The notes under the pieces: model-generated | Told to the model about the DNA's origin: nothing | Database searches by the model: none | What the model saw: the letters and a program-made list of their open reading frames with translations, nothing else | Shown here: positions 1 to 6,921 of the stretch, piece after piece | Layout of the letters: every line of letters begins with the position of its first letter | How positions within the stretch are numbered: the stretch's first letter is position 1 | Translations under genes and position numbers: made by a program | Assembly: GCA_903859415.1 (NCBI GenBank) | Contig: CAIOMN010000208.1 | Coordinates: 1 to 38,090 of the forward strand | Length of the DNA stretch: 38,090 nucleotides | Direction of reading: 5' to 3' | Source of the DNA: an uncultured Methylococcaceae bacterium | GTDB taxonomy: Bacteria > Pseudomonadota > Gammaproteobacteria > Methylococcales > Methylomonadaceae

Positions 1-554
1 TCATGATCGTGTACACGAATAGTCAGATTAAAATCAAATTTAGCGGTTGCCGGTACGCGCTCTGTATTACGCGGATGCTCCGCTGTGCCTTTGATTCGGT
101 CAATGGTGTTTTCCATTTTAACTTCGGTCAGTAATAGATTTTTATCATCCATTTCTTTTACCCACGCTGAAGCCAAAGAGCAATCCCAAAACGCTAAACG
201 ACTAGGACCAATCTCATTAATCAATGTCTCATCATTTTTACTATCTGATGCACCACCAAACAATTTGAGTAAATCTTTTGCTTGCTTATGAATTCTTTCA
301 TCCAGTTTATCTACATGACTAAAGTTTAGTGGATGCCCTCCCGTTTCAGCTACCACCCCTAAATGCCATTCCAACAAACTACGCATTTTGCCTTTAATAC
401 TTGAACCGGGTATATAGGGTTGCTGGGTAATTGGATTGGTGATAACAGGATTATCGGTGCCGCCAATATGGATTTCAGTGTTACCGCTGCCGATATGTAA
501 ACCACTCAATAGTTCAATTTGACCGGTTAGTTTTGTAATATTGGTAAGTTGCAT
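1..554 (-). CDS. csm3: Type III-A CRISPR RAMP protein Csm3 (C-terminus off the left edge)
   Basis: Backbone subunit of the Csm effector complex, which lines the crRNA and cuts target RNA at 6-nt intervals. I translated it by hand from ATG at 554, and 184 codons are visible before the window ends. The N-terminus shows the Csm3 signature: GLHIGSGNTEIHIGGTDNPV at 18-37, with the Asp of the GGTD stretch (D34) at the position of the catalytic aspartate of known Csm3 proteins. It is followed by the glycine-rich YIPGSSIKGKMRSLLEW segment. A GGAG ribosome site precedes the ATG, and the start lies 14 nt after the csm2 stop. The target-RNase site looks intact. The name is secure; the 3' part cannot be judged. 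Confidence 0.93.
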   Translation of the reverse strand, partial: MQLTNITKLTGQIELLSGLHIGSGNTEIHIGGTDNPVITNPITQQPYIPGSSIKGKMRSLLEWHLGVVAETGGHPLNFSHVDKLDERIHKQAKDLLKLFGGASDSKNDETLINEIGPSRLAFWDCSLASAWVKEMDDKNLLLTEVKMENTIDRIKGTAEHPRNTERVPATAKFDFNLTIRVHDH

Positions 555-568
555 GTATTTGTTCTCCA

Positions 569-967
569 TTAATCTTTAGGTCTTACTTGTTTGTAAAAGC
601 CCATGAAAGCTTCCATGAACAATTTAAAAGTATGTAGTGTTTCTGGATCAGTCACTTGTTGTAAGCCTGTATTGAGTAATAAGACAAAATTAGGGTCAAC
701 TAATTTACGTCCTTCTGCATAAGCGACTTTGGCATTTAGCATTCTGATAAAAGGTAGATACTCATCAAATTTATCAGATTGAATTGCTTTGGAATGCATT
801 TGCAGCTTGTTATCCCACAGCACTATTTCATCATAGAATTTTCTAAGCTGAGTCGATTTATTGACTCTATCGCCACCACTTGCAACCTTTTCAGCTGCCA
901 GCTTTGCAACCGTATTAAATAACTCCGGGTCAAGCTTGTTATTGGTCTTAGTCAGTTTTATATCCAT
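569..967 (-). CDS. csm2: Type III-A CRISPR small subunit Csm2
   Basis: Small all-helical subunit of the Csm complex, forming the inner filament along the crRNA-target duplex. At 132 residues it has the family's usual size. The helical, charged composition and the order cas10-csm2-csm3 fit Csm2, and a Cmr5 is excluded by the adjacent Csm3. No catalytic residues are expected. An AAAGAG ribosome site precedes the ATG. It starts about 50 nt after cas10 and is followed closely by csm3, so it is in the same transcript. Its presence is what types the locus as III-A rather than III-D or III-B. Confidence 0.9.
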   Translation of the reverse strand: MDIKLTKTNNKLDPELFNTVAKLAAEKVASGGDRVNKSTQLRKFYDEIVLWDNKLQMHSKAIQSDKFDEYLPFIRMLNAKVAYAEGRKLVDPNFVLLLNTGLQQVTDPETLHTFKLFMEAFMGFYKQVRPKD

Positions 968-1019
968 GTTGATCTCTTTGTTTGATGATGTTGAGTAAAC
1001 GACGCCTATTCAATTTAAA

Positions 1020-3689
1020 TTAATTACGCTGTTGATATAAATGACAAAACAAGGCGACCCTGTAATTACCAGCGTGTCTGATAATGCCTGCATTAGCGAT
1101 CTCTTCAGCCAGTTCTGCCTGCCAGCGTTTTCGCTGATCTTTATCAAGCCCTTTATTACGTTCTAACATTCTTACAGTACGATAAGCAAAGTAACTGTGC
1201 CAGATAGCATTTTCAGGTCTTTCGTTAACCTTTTCAGCCATGTTGATCAAGGTTAATAAACCATATACATATCCAGTGCTTAAATTCATTTCTTGATGTA
1301 ATTGTTGCAATCGTCCTCTCCGTAATTCCAAGGCACTAAACTCATCCCAAAACATGGATTGATTAAAACAGGTCACTGCGTTCTTAGGCGCTGGCGTTTT
1401 ATCTTCAGGATTGTAGCTTTTAGCTGTTTCAAGAGCAGTTTCTGCCATTTCACCTAATTGACTAATCGGCAAGCCTGGCTTTGTAGTGCTAATACCCGCT
1501 GAGAAGTGTACTTCTTTATTGTTAGCAACATAACGTTGAAAAGCTTGTCGCATTTCACTGGCTAGTTTAATTTGCGATAACCACGGGCCTATTAAAAAGA
1601 AATCATCACCACCTGCAAATACGGTATAGGTATTGGGATACTTTGTTTCACACATCCAAGGTAAATACACCGTAAAGAAAGCATTGATCTGTCGGGATAA
1701 AGCCGCTGTTTTACTAAAACTGACATCATCTCCTAATCCTGATTGAAAGATCATGCCCAGATTATCAACATCACCTTTAAGGGTTGATAAGGCGGTAATG
1801 CCAAGCCATTGATGATTTACCTGCAATTGCTGATCTTCACAGGCGATATGATTCAAGGTTTTTGCATCGTCTAACTCTAATGAGTCTTCACCTTTGTATT
1901 TACCTAAACCGGCTTCATCTTGAGACTTTTGGTCAAATAACGGCACATAGGCATTAATACTACGTCTTGCATACCCTTTCCATAAAGCGCCGTCAGCTGA
2001 TTCGGGTAAAGAAAAGTCCCATGCTCTTAACAGATTACCCGTATTGGCCTGCGCACCAAATTTACCTTGAATCTCTTCATTCTCAACAAAGCTAATGTGA
2101 TAACCAAACACTGGGATTTTTAAGGCACTCCTCATCTCTAAGCTATTTCGAGTAATTAAAATGCGCTCACGTTTGGTTAACCATGTCCCTGTTTCAATTT
2201 GATCATAAGCTAAGCGACCGATATAAGTATCAATATCAATTTGTTCGCTGGCAGGTGATTTACCATCCACCTTACACACGCCTTTATTATTATCAAAGCT
2301 ATCCAGAAACTCTTTAAAAATAATCGGTGTTGAACCCGCACAGAGATTTAAGCGTTGATTCTTAATCACTTCCAACTGTTCAAACAGTTTCTTGATCAAC
2401 GCCTTATATGGACTGGGTTCACACTCTTTACCTCGACGAAAATCATTACAAGAAGCTTCTGTCCAAGCTAAGCCTACGCCCGCTTGTCCCCAACTATGTT
2501 TTAAAAACCACTGATCCAGTTCTTGTTGAACATCCAATAACTTCTTAACCGTTGCTTGGGTATTAGGTGCCACGATCATAAACTTACCCGCCGCATTAAT
2601 CACTTGACTGGTAGAAGGTAAATCCAGAACATCTAAAACCTTTAACGCTGCACATTCACTCAGCAAAGATACATAAAATGACCGTCCTCTAAGCAATTTA
2701 GCGGCACGTTTATTGGTCTCACCCCCACTGGCAAAGATAAAATCCTGAATACCAAAGAAGTCACCTTGTACCAGTAAGAACTTTTTGTCTTCCCAGCTCT
2801 TTTCTTGGGCTTTAAGTTCTTTAGCCGTTACCTCATCCGTTTGATTATGCTCATAGTGATAACGCCACAATGCTGTTGCCATCGCTGCTGCAACACGAGA
2901 ATGGTCATAGAGTGATACATCAGGCCGAATATTAAACGCCGTCGCCGAAGGAATGGCTTGAGTATAAACACCCCACAAGGTTTCAAAGTGATCTAACCAT
3001 AAAGACCAACTATTACGATGCGACGGTGGCATTAACTTTAAGGCATCAACAAAACCCTGCCATAATTCGAGGTACTCTTTTTGCGCGGCCTTATCGTCAT
3101 TACCTTCGCACTGGTTAGCGATAACAGGAAATATACTGTTCGGTGATAAAGGCTTAAGCGGATAACGATAGGCATAGTCCTGCTGGTCTTTTCTGTCTAA
3201 GCGAATTTGTTCAAACAAGGGTAATTGTCGAGCGGTATAGTGATTTTTACCTGTTTCTGTAACATCTTCACCTTGATTGTATTTCTCAAACTCTTCACGA
3301 TCAAAACCAGAGGCAACACGATCAGCTGTCGCAATCACCCATTGTAAAAAAGTGTCGGGCTTATGATGTTTGGCGGCAGCATTAATAAATGAATCGTCTG
3401 CTTCTTTAGTTTTCCATGAGCCAAAGGGGGCAAAATCAGTGCCAGTTAAATCTGGTAGATAGTCTTCTATTAGATCCATTGCCAGACCCGTATAAGCCGC
3501 ATGAACATGACTAAACCAACCTTTATCATCGGTAAATTTCTTATGATGAGGGCAATACAGTTGCTTATTGGCATCCAGCACGTCTTGCTTAACAGGAATC
3601 TTTGCCCGTTCAGCAAACTTCCCTAAATCATGTAAGAAAGCGGCTAAGGCAATACGACTGGATTGTTCGAGTAATGGGTTAATAGCCAT
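1020..3689 (-). CDS. cas10: Type III-A CRISPR Cas10/Csm1 with intact HD and GGDD motifs
   Basis: Large signature subunit of the type III-A complex. On target RNA binding, Cas10 proteins cut ssDNA through the HD domain and make cyclic oligoadenylate (cOA) through the second Palm domain. The N-terminal HD motif is present (FLHDLGKF, H20-D21). The Palm motif is present as FAGGDDFF with GGDD at residues 693-696. Both activities are therefore predicted to be functional. Length is 889 residues, at the large end for Csm1. A clear AGGAAAAG ribosome site precedes the ATG, which lies 12 nt after the stop of the CARF gene. The intact GGDD implies a cOA-responsive effector should exist; in the visible part of the locus only the upstream CARF protein qualifies. 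Confidence 0.96.
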   Translation of the reverse strand: MAINPLLEQSSRIALAAFLHDLGKFAERAKIPVKQDVLDANKQLYCPHHKKFTDDKGWFSHVHAAYTGLAMDLIEDYLPDLTGTDFAPFGSWKTKEADDSFINAAAKHHKPDTFLQWVIATADRVASGFDREEFEKYNQGEDVTETGKNHYTARQLPLFEQIRLDRKDQQDYAYRYPLKPLSPNSIFPVIANQCEGNDDKAAQKEYLELWQGFVDALKLMPPSHRNSWSLWLDHFETLWGVYTQAIPSATAFNIRPDVSLYDHSRVAAAMATALWRYHYEHNQTDEVTAKELKAQEKSWEDKKFLLVQGDFFGIQDFIFASGGETNKRAAKLLRGRSFYVSLLSECAALKVLDVLDLPSTSQVINAAGKFMIVAPNTQATVKKLLDVQQELDQWFLKHSWGQAGVGLAWTEASCNDFRRGKECEPSPYKALIKKLFEQLEVIKNQRLNLCAGSTPIIFKEFLDSFDNNKGVCKVDGKSPASEQIDIDTYIGRLAYDQIETGTWLTKRERILITRNSLEMRSALKIPVFGYHISFVENEEIQGKFGAQANTGNLLRAWDFSLPESADGALWKGYARRSINAYVPLFDQKSQDEAGLGKYKGEDSLELDDAKTLNHIACEDQQLQVNHQWLGITALSTLKGDVDNLGMIFQSGLGDDVSFSKTAALSRQINAFFTVYLPWMCETKYPNTYTVFAGGDDFFLIGPWLSQIKLASEMRQAFQRYVANNKEVHFSAGISTTKPGLPISQLGEMAETALETAKSYNPEDKTPAPKNAVTCFNQSMFWDEFSALELRRGRLQQLHQEMNLSTGYVYGLLTLINMAEKVNERPENAIWHSYFAYRTVRMLERNKGLDKDQRKRWQAELAEEIANAGIIRHAGNYRVALFCHLYQQRN

Positions 3690-3701
3690 GCGTTTCTTTT
3701 C

Positions 3702-4796
3702 CTATAAATATTCAATCTGATCAGTTGCCAATAGTATTTGATACCGGGTATTCGGGCGTTTACCCACCGGACTGATCAAATAAGCAGAGGCTGCCTGTGC
3801 TAAGGTTTGTTGCAATAGTTTGTTAATACGCGATTTACGCTGTTCAAAAAAAGTTTTACTCATACCTTTTTCTAACGTATTCAGGGTTCTATCTGTGCCC
3901 CCTAACTCACCGGTGATTAAGCGGTATTCCTGAAGATATTGTTCTGCATAGTCCAGCTCTGGCGCCCCCTCACTCGGACAGTTGGGCGAGGGTTGCTCTG
4001 CCATCTGGCGTTTAAGTAACCAGCTATAAAAAGCTAAATCAGCCGGTATCAGTTTAATCAGTGTGTCGTGTGCTTTAATCCTATGTGCCTTTAGATCTAT
4101 GCTTAAATAAGCCGCACCTAAGGCTTGTTGAGCCTTGTTAACCGATTGACTAAAGCTACTTTTACCTTGCAGTAAGGCAGTATCCAGACCATGACGTAAG
4201 CGTACAAAGGCAATATCAGCAATCATCACGCTTGCATTTTGAGTATCCAGGGGCTTGCGGGTCGGATCATTACCATAGATAACCTGTGAATAAGGCGTCG
4301 GATAATAAAACTGGGGATGCGCTTCATAATCAGCCGATACCAGCACATGACTCAGACGGTCTTGGGTACGCCCATATAAAGAGAGTGCGTATCCGGCATA
4401 AAAGCCCATTGTTTTGCGACCACCCGCAATAGACACATGCAAAGTCGTAGAAGGATCAGCCGTTAAGACTCTAATCCATTCAGTAATGCCATCGGCCATG
4501 GCTTGATTATCAGCCTGAGTACGAATATCGGCTAAAGGCTCGCCATTCTCTTGTTGCAAGATATGTATATTGCTTTCATCAAACACAGGTTTGGTTATTT
4601 GATAATCATCATAAAAGCGTTGCAACCAGCCATCATTAATCAAAGTTAAACGCGCCCGTTGATAACCTTCGGCAGTCGTGAGTATATGGATTTGTTCTGG
4701 CATTGCCTGACCTTGTTGATGCAAAGCATATAAGGTTTCCGTAATTACTTGTGGAGTCAGCCCAGTCACTGCCAGTAAAAGTGTTTTTATACTCAT
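3702..4796 (-). CDS. CARF-domain protein of the NE0113 family (Csm6-like or ring nuclease; no HEPN)
   Basis: Predicted cyclic-oligoadenylate sensor, possibly a ring nuclease, of the type III-A system. The CARF (Rossmann-like) part covers about residues 1-235. It has TGLTPQVITET at 11-21, the ligand-loop motif SIAGGRKTM at 122-130 and the family-typical DIAFVRLRHGL at 194-204. Residues 240-364 are helical and basic and look like a winged-helix module. I find no credible HEPN Rx4-6H site and the protein is only 364 residues, so it is not a canonical Csm6 RNase. By family it could degrade cOA, act as a cOA-controlled DNA-binding regulator, or do both. It lies between cas6 and cas10 with an AAGG ribosome site. 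Family placement is confident; activity is inferred. Confidence 0.85.
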   Translation of the reverse strand: MSIKTLLLAVTGLTPQVITETLYALHQQGQAMPEQIHILTTAEGYQRARLTLINDGWLQRFYDDYQITKPVFDESNIHILQQENGEPLADIRTQADNQAMADGITEWIRVLTADPSTTLHVSIAGGRKTMGFYAGYALSLYGRTQDRLSHVLVSADYEAHPQFYYPTPYSQVIYGNDPTRKPLDTQNASVMIADIAFVRLRHGLDTALLQGKSSFSQSVNKAQQALGAAYLSIDLKAHRIKAHDTLIKLIPADLAFYSWLLKRQMAEQPSPNCPSEGAPELDYAEQYLQEYRLITGELGGTDRTLNTLEKGMSKTFFEQRKSRINKLLQQTLAQAASAYLISPVGKRPNTRYQILLATDQIEYL

Positions 4797-4857
4797 TAGC
4801 CTTGCATAGATCCGTGATGATTAAGTCGGTAGAAAGTGTATCTTCATTCAGTCAGTC

Positions 4858-5814
4858 TTAGGTCGTTGACAAGCTTGTCATCTCAATCTGGTAAGCCCCC
4901 ATGCCCATGCTGGTTCCTTTACCCAGATGCGTCCATTGCCCTAGCCACAAGTAAGGCCAAAAGTCTTCCAGGTCTTGCATACTTAACTCTACAAACCCCA
5001 TCACGCCGCCCATGATAATTTCAGTTTGTTGCCGTGAGGAATAGCGCGTCCAATCATACCAGTCGAGTTGTTGTGAACTAAATTGAACCGTTCTTGCCTT
5101 AGCGGTCAAAGCAGCAAAATCAGTCTCTAAGGGTGAGTCTGTGTAAAAGTAACTAATCATAGAAATCCGCCTGAGCAAGATAGTAAAGAAGGTGCCAAAG
5201 TTAAAGCCAGGAGCACCCAGATTCTTGTTATCCTGTTTAAGACGTAACTGCGTATGAAAGGTTATTTTGATTTGTTGAGGCATGACGGGAATCACTATCT
5301 TTTCAGGAGGCTTTAGGGGGTTAAGCTCTCCGTTGTCAAAGATCGTTTCAGCTTCGCCCCATTGATTAATCTCGTCAACCTGTACCAGATTAAACACTTG
5401 CTGACGCCCACCAATCCCGTGTTGACCCGCCTGTTTAAAAGCATGAACAATATAAGGAAAGTAGCGTTGACCGTGTCCAAACAAGATCACATCTAAACTG
5501 TAACTTGTACTGGCTTGACCTGTGATAACGGGAAATTGTAAAACAAAGGGATGAGGTGCCGCCGTATACTTGCGCATTTTTTCGGTATTAGTCGGTGGCG
5601 GTGTCTCAAAGACAATACTGTAAGCACAAGCATTCTTTAACAGGCATTGATTACAGGCTTGATTACGCACCACGCACACAGTCTTCTTAAGTGCATGACC
5701 AAAGGCACCTCGCCAGGCAGAACCCGGGAAATCAGGTAATCGAGGGAGACTATCGGTTTTAAAACAAAACCGGTAGATGTTAATGGGGATATTGGGTTGT
5801 GAAATAGTTGTCAT
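4858..5814 (-). CDS. cas6: CRISPR pre-crRNA endoribonuclease Cas6 (RAMP)
   Basis: Processes the CRISPR transcript into crRNAs for the downstream Csm complex. The N-terminal segment LPDFPGSAWRGAFGHAL (25-41) and the C-terminal glycine-rich loop HLGKGTSMGMGAYQIE (296-311) are typical of the stand-alone Cas6 group that accompanies type III systems. Four cysteines (C47, C54, C57, C63) form a C-x6-C-x2-C-x5-C cluster that could bind metal. Candidate catalytic histidines cannot be fixed without alignment. It is the first cas gene of the operon, 61 nt before the CARF gene, with an almost perfect Shine-Dalgarno. The 318-residue length is normal for this branch. Confidence 0.87.
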   Translation of the reverse strand: MTTISQPNIPINIYRFCFKTDSLPRLPDFPGSAWRGAFGHALKKTVCVVRNQACNQCLLKNACAYSIVFETPPPTNTEKMRKYTAAPHPFVLQFPVITGQASTSYSLDVILFGHGQRYFPYIVHAFKQAGQHGIGGRQQVFNLVQVDEINQWGEAETIFDNGELNPLKPPEKIVIPVMPQQIKITFHTQLRLKQDNKNLGAPGFNFGTFFTILLRRISMISYFYTDSPLETDFAALTAKARTVQFSSQQLDWYDWTRYSSRQQTEIIMGGVMGFVELSMQDLEDFWPYLWLGQWTHLGKGTSMGMGAYQIEMTSLSTT

Positions 5815-5820
5815 GAAAAA

Positions 5821-5828
5821 ACCTCCTT
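5821..5828 (-). promoter_or_regulatory. Near-consensus ribosome binding site of cas6
   Basis: On the minus strand the sequence AAGGAGGT lies 6 nt before the cas6 ATG, complementary to the 16S rRNA tail over all 8 bases. It is the strongest ribosome site noticed in the window and fixes the cas6 start at 5814. Confidence 0.8.
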
Positions 5829-5843
5829 GTCGTTAGTTTCCTC

Positions 5844-5872
5844 ACTTTAACCAGTAAAGTCAGCATTGGCAA
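5844..5872 (-). promoter_or_regulatory. Candidate sigma70 promoter of the cas operon
   Basis: On the minus strand, TTGCCA (5872-5867, 5 of 6 to the -35 consensus) and TAAAGT (5849-5844, 4 of 6 to the -10) are separated by exactly 17 nt. A start around 5836 would give a very short leader that begins just ahead of the Shine-Dalgarno. The -10 is imperfect, so this is a prediction. Confidence 0.4.
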
Positions 5873-5921
5873 GCTTTTCAAGTTATCGTTATTTGAATTG
5901 AATTGGTGCAACCGACAACCA

Positions 5922-5953
5922 CTGAAGTGTCATTTACCCAAACAACACTTCAG
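5922..5953 (-). terminator. Stem-loop after the secreted-protein gene, possible terminator
   Basis: CTGAAGTGT (5922-5930) and ACACTTCAG (5945-5953) form a perfect 9-bp stem with a 14-nt loop, 13 nt beyond the stop of the secreted-protein gene. The following bases on the minus strand are not a clean T-run, so termination would be weak. It may only mark the boundary between that gene and the cas promoter. Confidence 0.4.
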
Positions 5954-5966
5954 GATTAACTCTTGA

Positions 5967-6602
5967 TTAGTTTTTATTTTGCTCCTGACTATTAATGCAA
6001 AGCTTACCGCCTAGCGTACCGACTTCAACGCTTCCAGACTGTAGCTGAACTGATCTTAACTTGATTGTCCCTTTTGCGCCTTCAAAAAGCTTAGAGCCTC
6101 CGATAACAACATCATCTTCACTACCTGCAGTTGCTAGATTTTCGCCTAGGTTGATGGTGTCACGGGTATAAATTACCCCTAAGTCTTTGCCTTCATTGTC
6201 AGAAATAGCCCACTGAGTGGCAACTGTTCCAATATATCCGACCCCATAAAGTGATGGTGGGTTTGTAGGTGGAAAGATAACAGGTACTCCAAAGGTACTG
6301 GAGCTATCAGTCCAGGCGGAGGCTGTTTTTACGGTAAGCTCTTTGGTTCCCCATAAAACATTTATCGCTCCTCTTGATACATAACACAAACCAAGATAAC
6401 TGACATCAGGAAACTGGTTACTATTGACTAATTGTTTGATGGATGGGTCTGTATTGCAAAGGACTGGGTCTATAAAACCCACGATGTTACTACCCGCCGC
6501 ATTGGTAAGCTCCTTACAAATAGGTGCAGTTGCGGCATTGACTGTTGCTAACGTTGGCAGGGTCAGGACAGTAGCGATTAATGTAGCTCTTATTTTGTTC
6601 AT
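5967..6602 (-). CDS. Secreted four-cysteine protein of unknown function
   Basis: I do not recognise this protein. It has a clear Sec signal peptide: charged MNKIR, a hydrophobic core and a likely cut after VNA at residue 23. The mature part of about 188 residues has exactly four cysteines (C29, C49, C73, C202), suited to two disulfides. Repeated glycine/threonine turns suggest a beta-rich fold. The stretch GGSKLFEGAKGTIKLRS (168-184) faintly recalls the allene-oxide-cyclase/dirigent barrel, but this is only an impression. It is on the same strand as the cas operon, about 150 nt upstream of cas6, with a stem-loop and a candidate promoter in between. It is therefore probably an independent gene rather than part of CRISPR immunity. 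Confidence 0.6.
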   Translation of the reverse strand: MNKIRATLIATVLTLPTLATVNAATAPICKELTNAAGSNIVGFIDPVLCNTDPSIKQLVNSNQFPDVSYLGLCYVSRGAINVLWGTKELTVKTASAWTDSSSTFGVPVIFPPTNPPSLYGVGYIGTVATQWAISDNEGKDLGVIYTRDTINLGENLATAGSEDDVVIGGSKLFEGAKGTIKLRSVQLQSGSVEVGTLGGKLCINSQEQNKN

Positions 6603-6921
6603 AATTGCCCTATATTTGATTTGAAGTATTCATAGAAGTTTGGTTATGATAAAAAATTATAACCCGGTAAGAATTTAACACATTTCTACATTTACATCGA
6701 TTTTCTTGTGGATATCTGGGTATTCATACAGGCATTGAGCTCGTTCAACCCTTGTCAAACCCAGTAAAAATTGAACTCCATCAGGCCATGTATTTTTTTT
6801 AATTAATATAATTCTAATTTATAATCTGCGGTTTTTTATTTTAAACTTCTTCCACCCAAGAATTAACTTAGCTCATCGTTATGAGCTCTAAAAACTATAA
6901 TAACTTGTTGCTTAAATTTTT
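6603..6921. other. 319-bp intergenic region upstream of the ClC gene, with a small hairpin
   Basis: Very AT-rich spacer between the divergent secreted-protein and ClC genes, so both promoters must lie here, but no convincing -35/-10 pair could be chosen. AGCTCAT (6870-6876) and ATGAGCT (6881-6887) make a perfect 7-bp stem with a CGTT tetraloop, 34 nt before the ClC start, probably within its leader. No ribosome site is evident for the ClC gene. No CRISPR repeat or small ORF was seen. Confidence 0.5.

Noticed and set aside
4347-4370. An Arg-x6-His pattern (R143 to H150) in the CARF protein that could look like a HEPN RNase site.
   Set aside because: It lies between a helix and a strand inside the CARF domain, not in a separate C-terminal HEPN domain, and the C-terminus has no matching motif.
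1-6921. A CRISPR array near the cas genes.
   Set aside because: No direct repeats with regular spacers were found on either strand here; the array must be outside the window.
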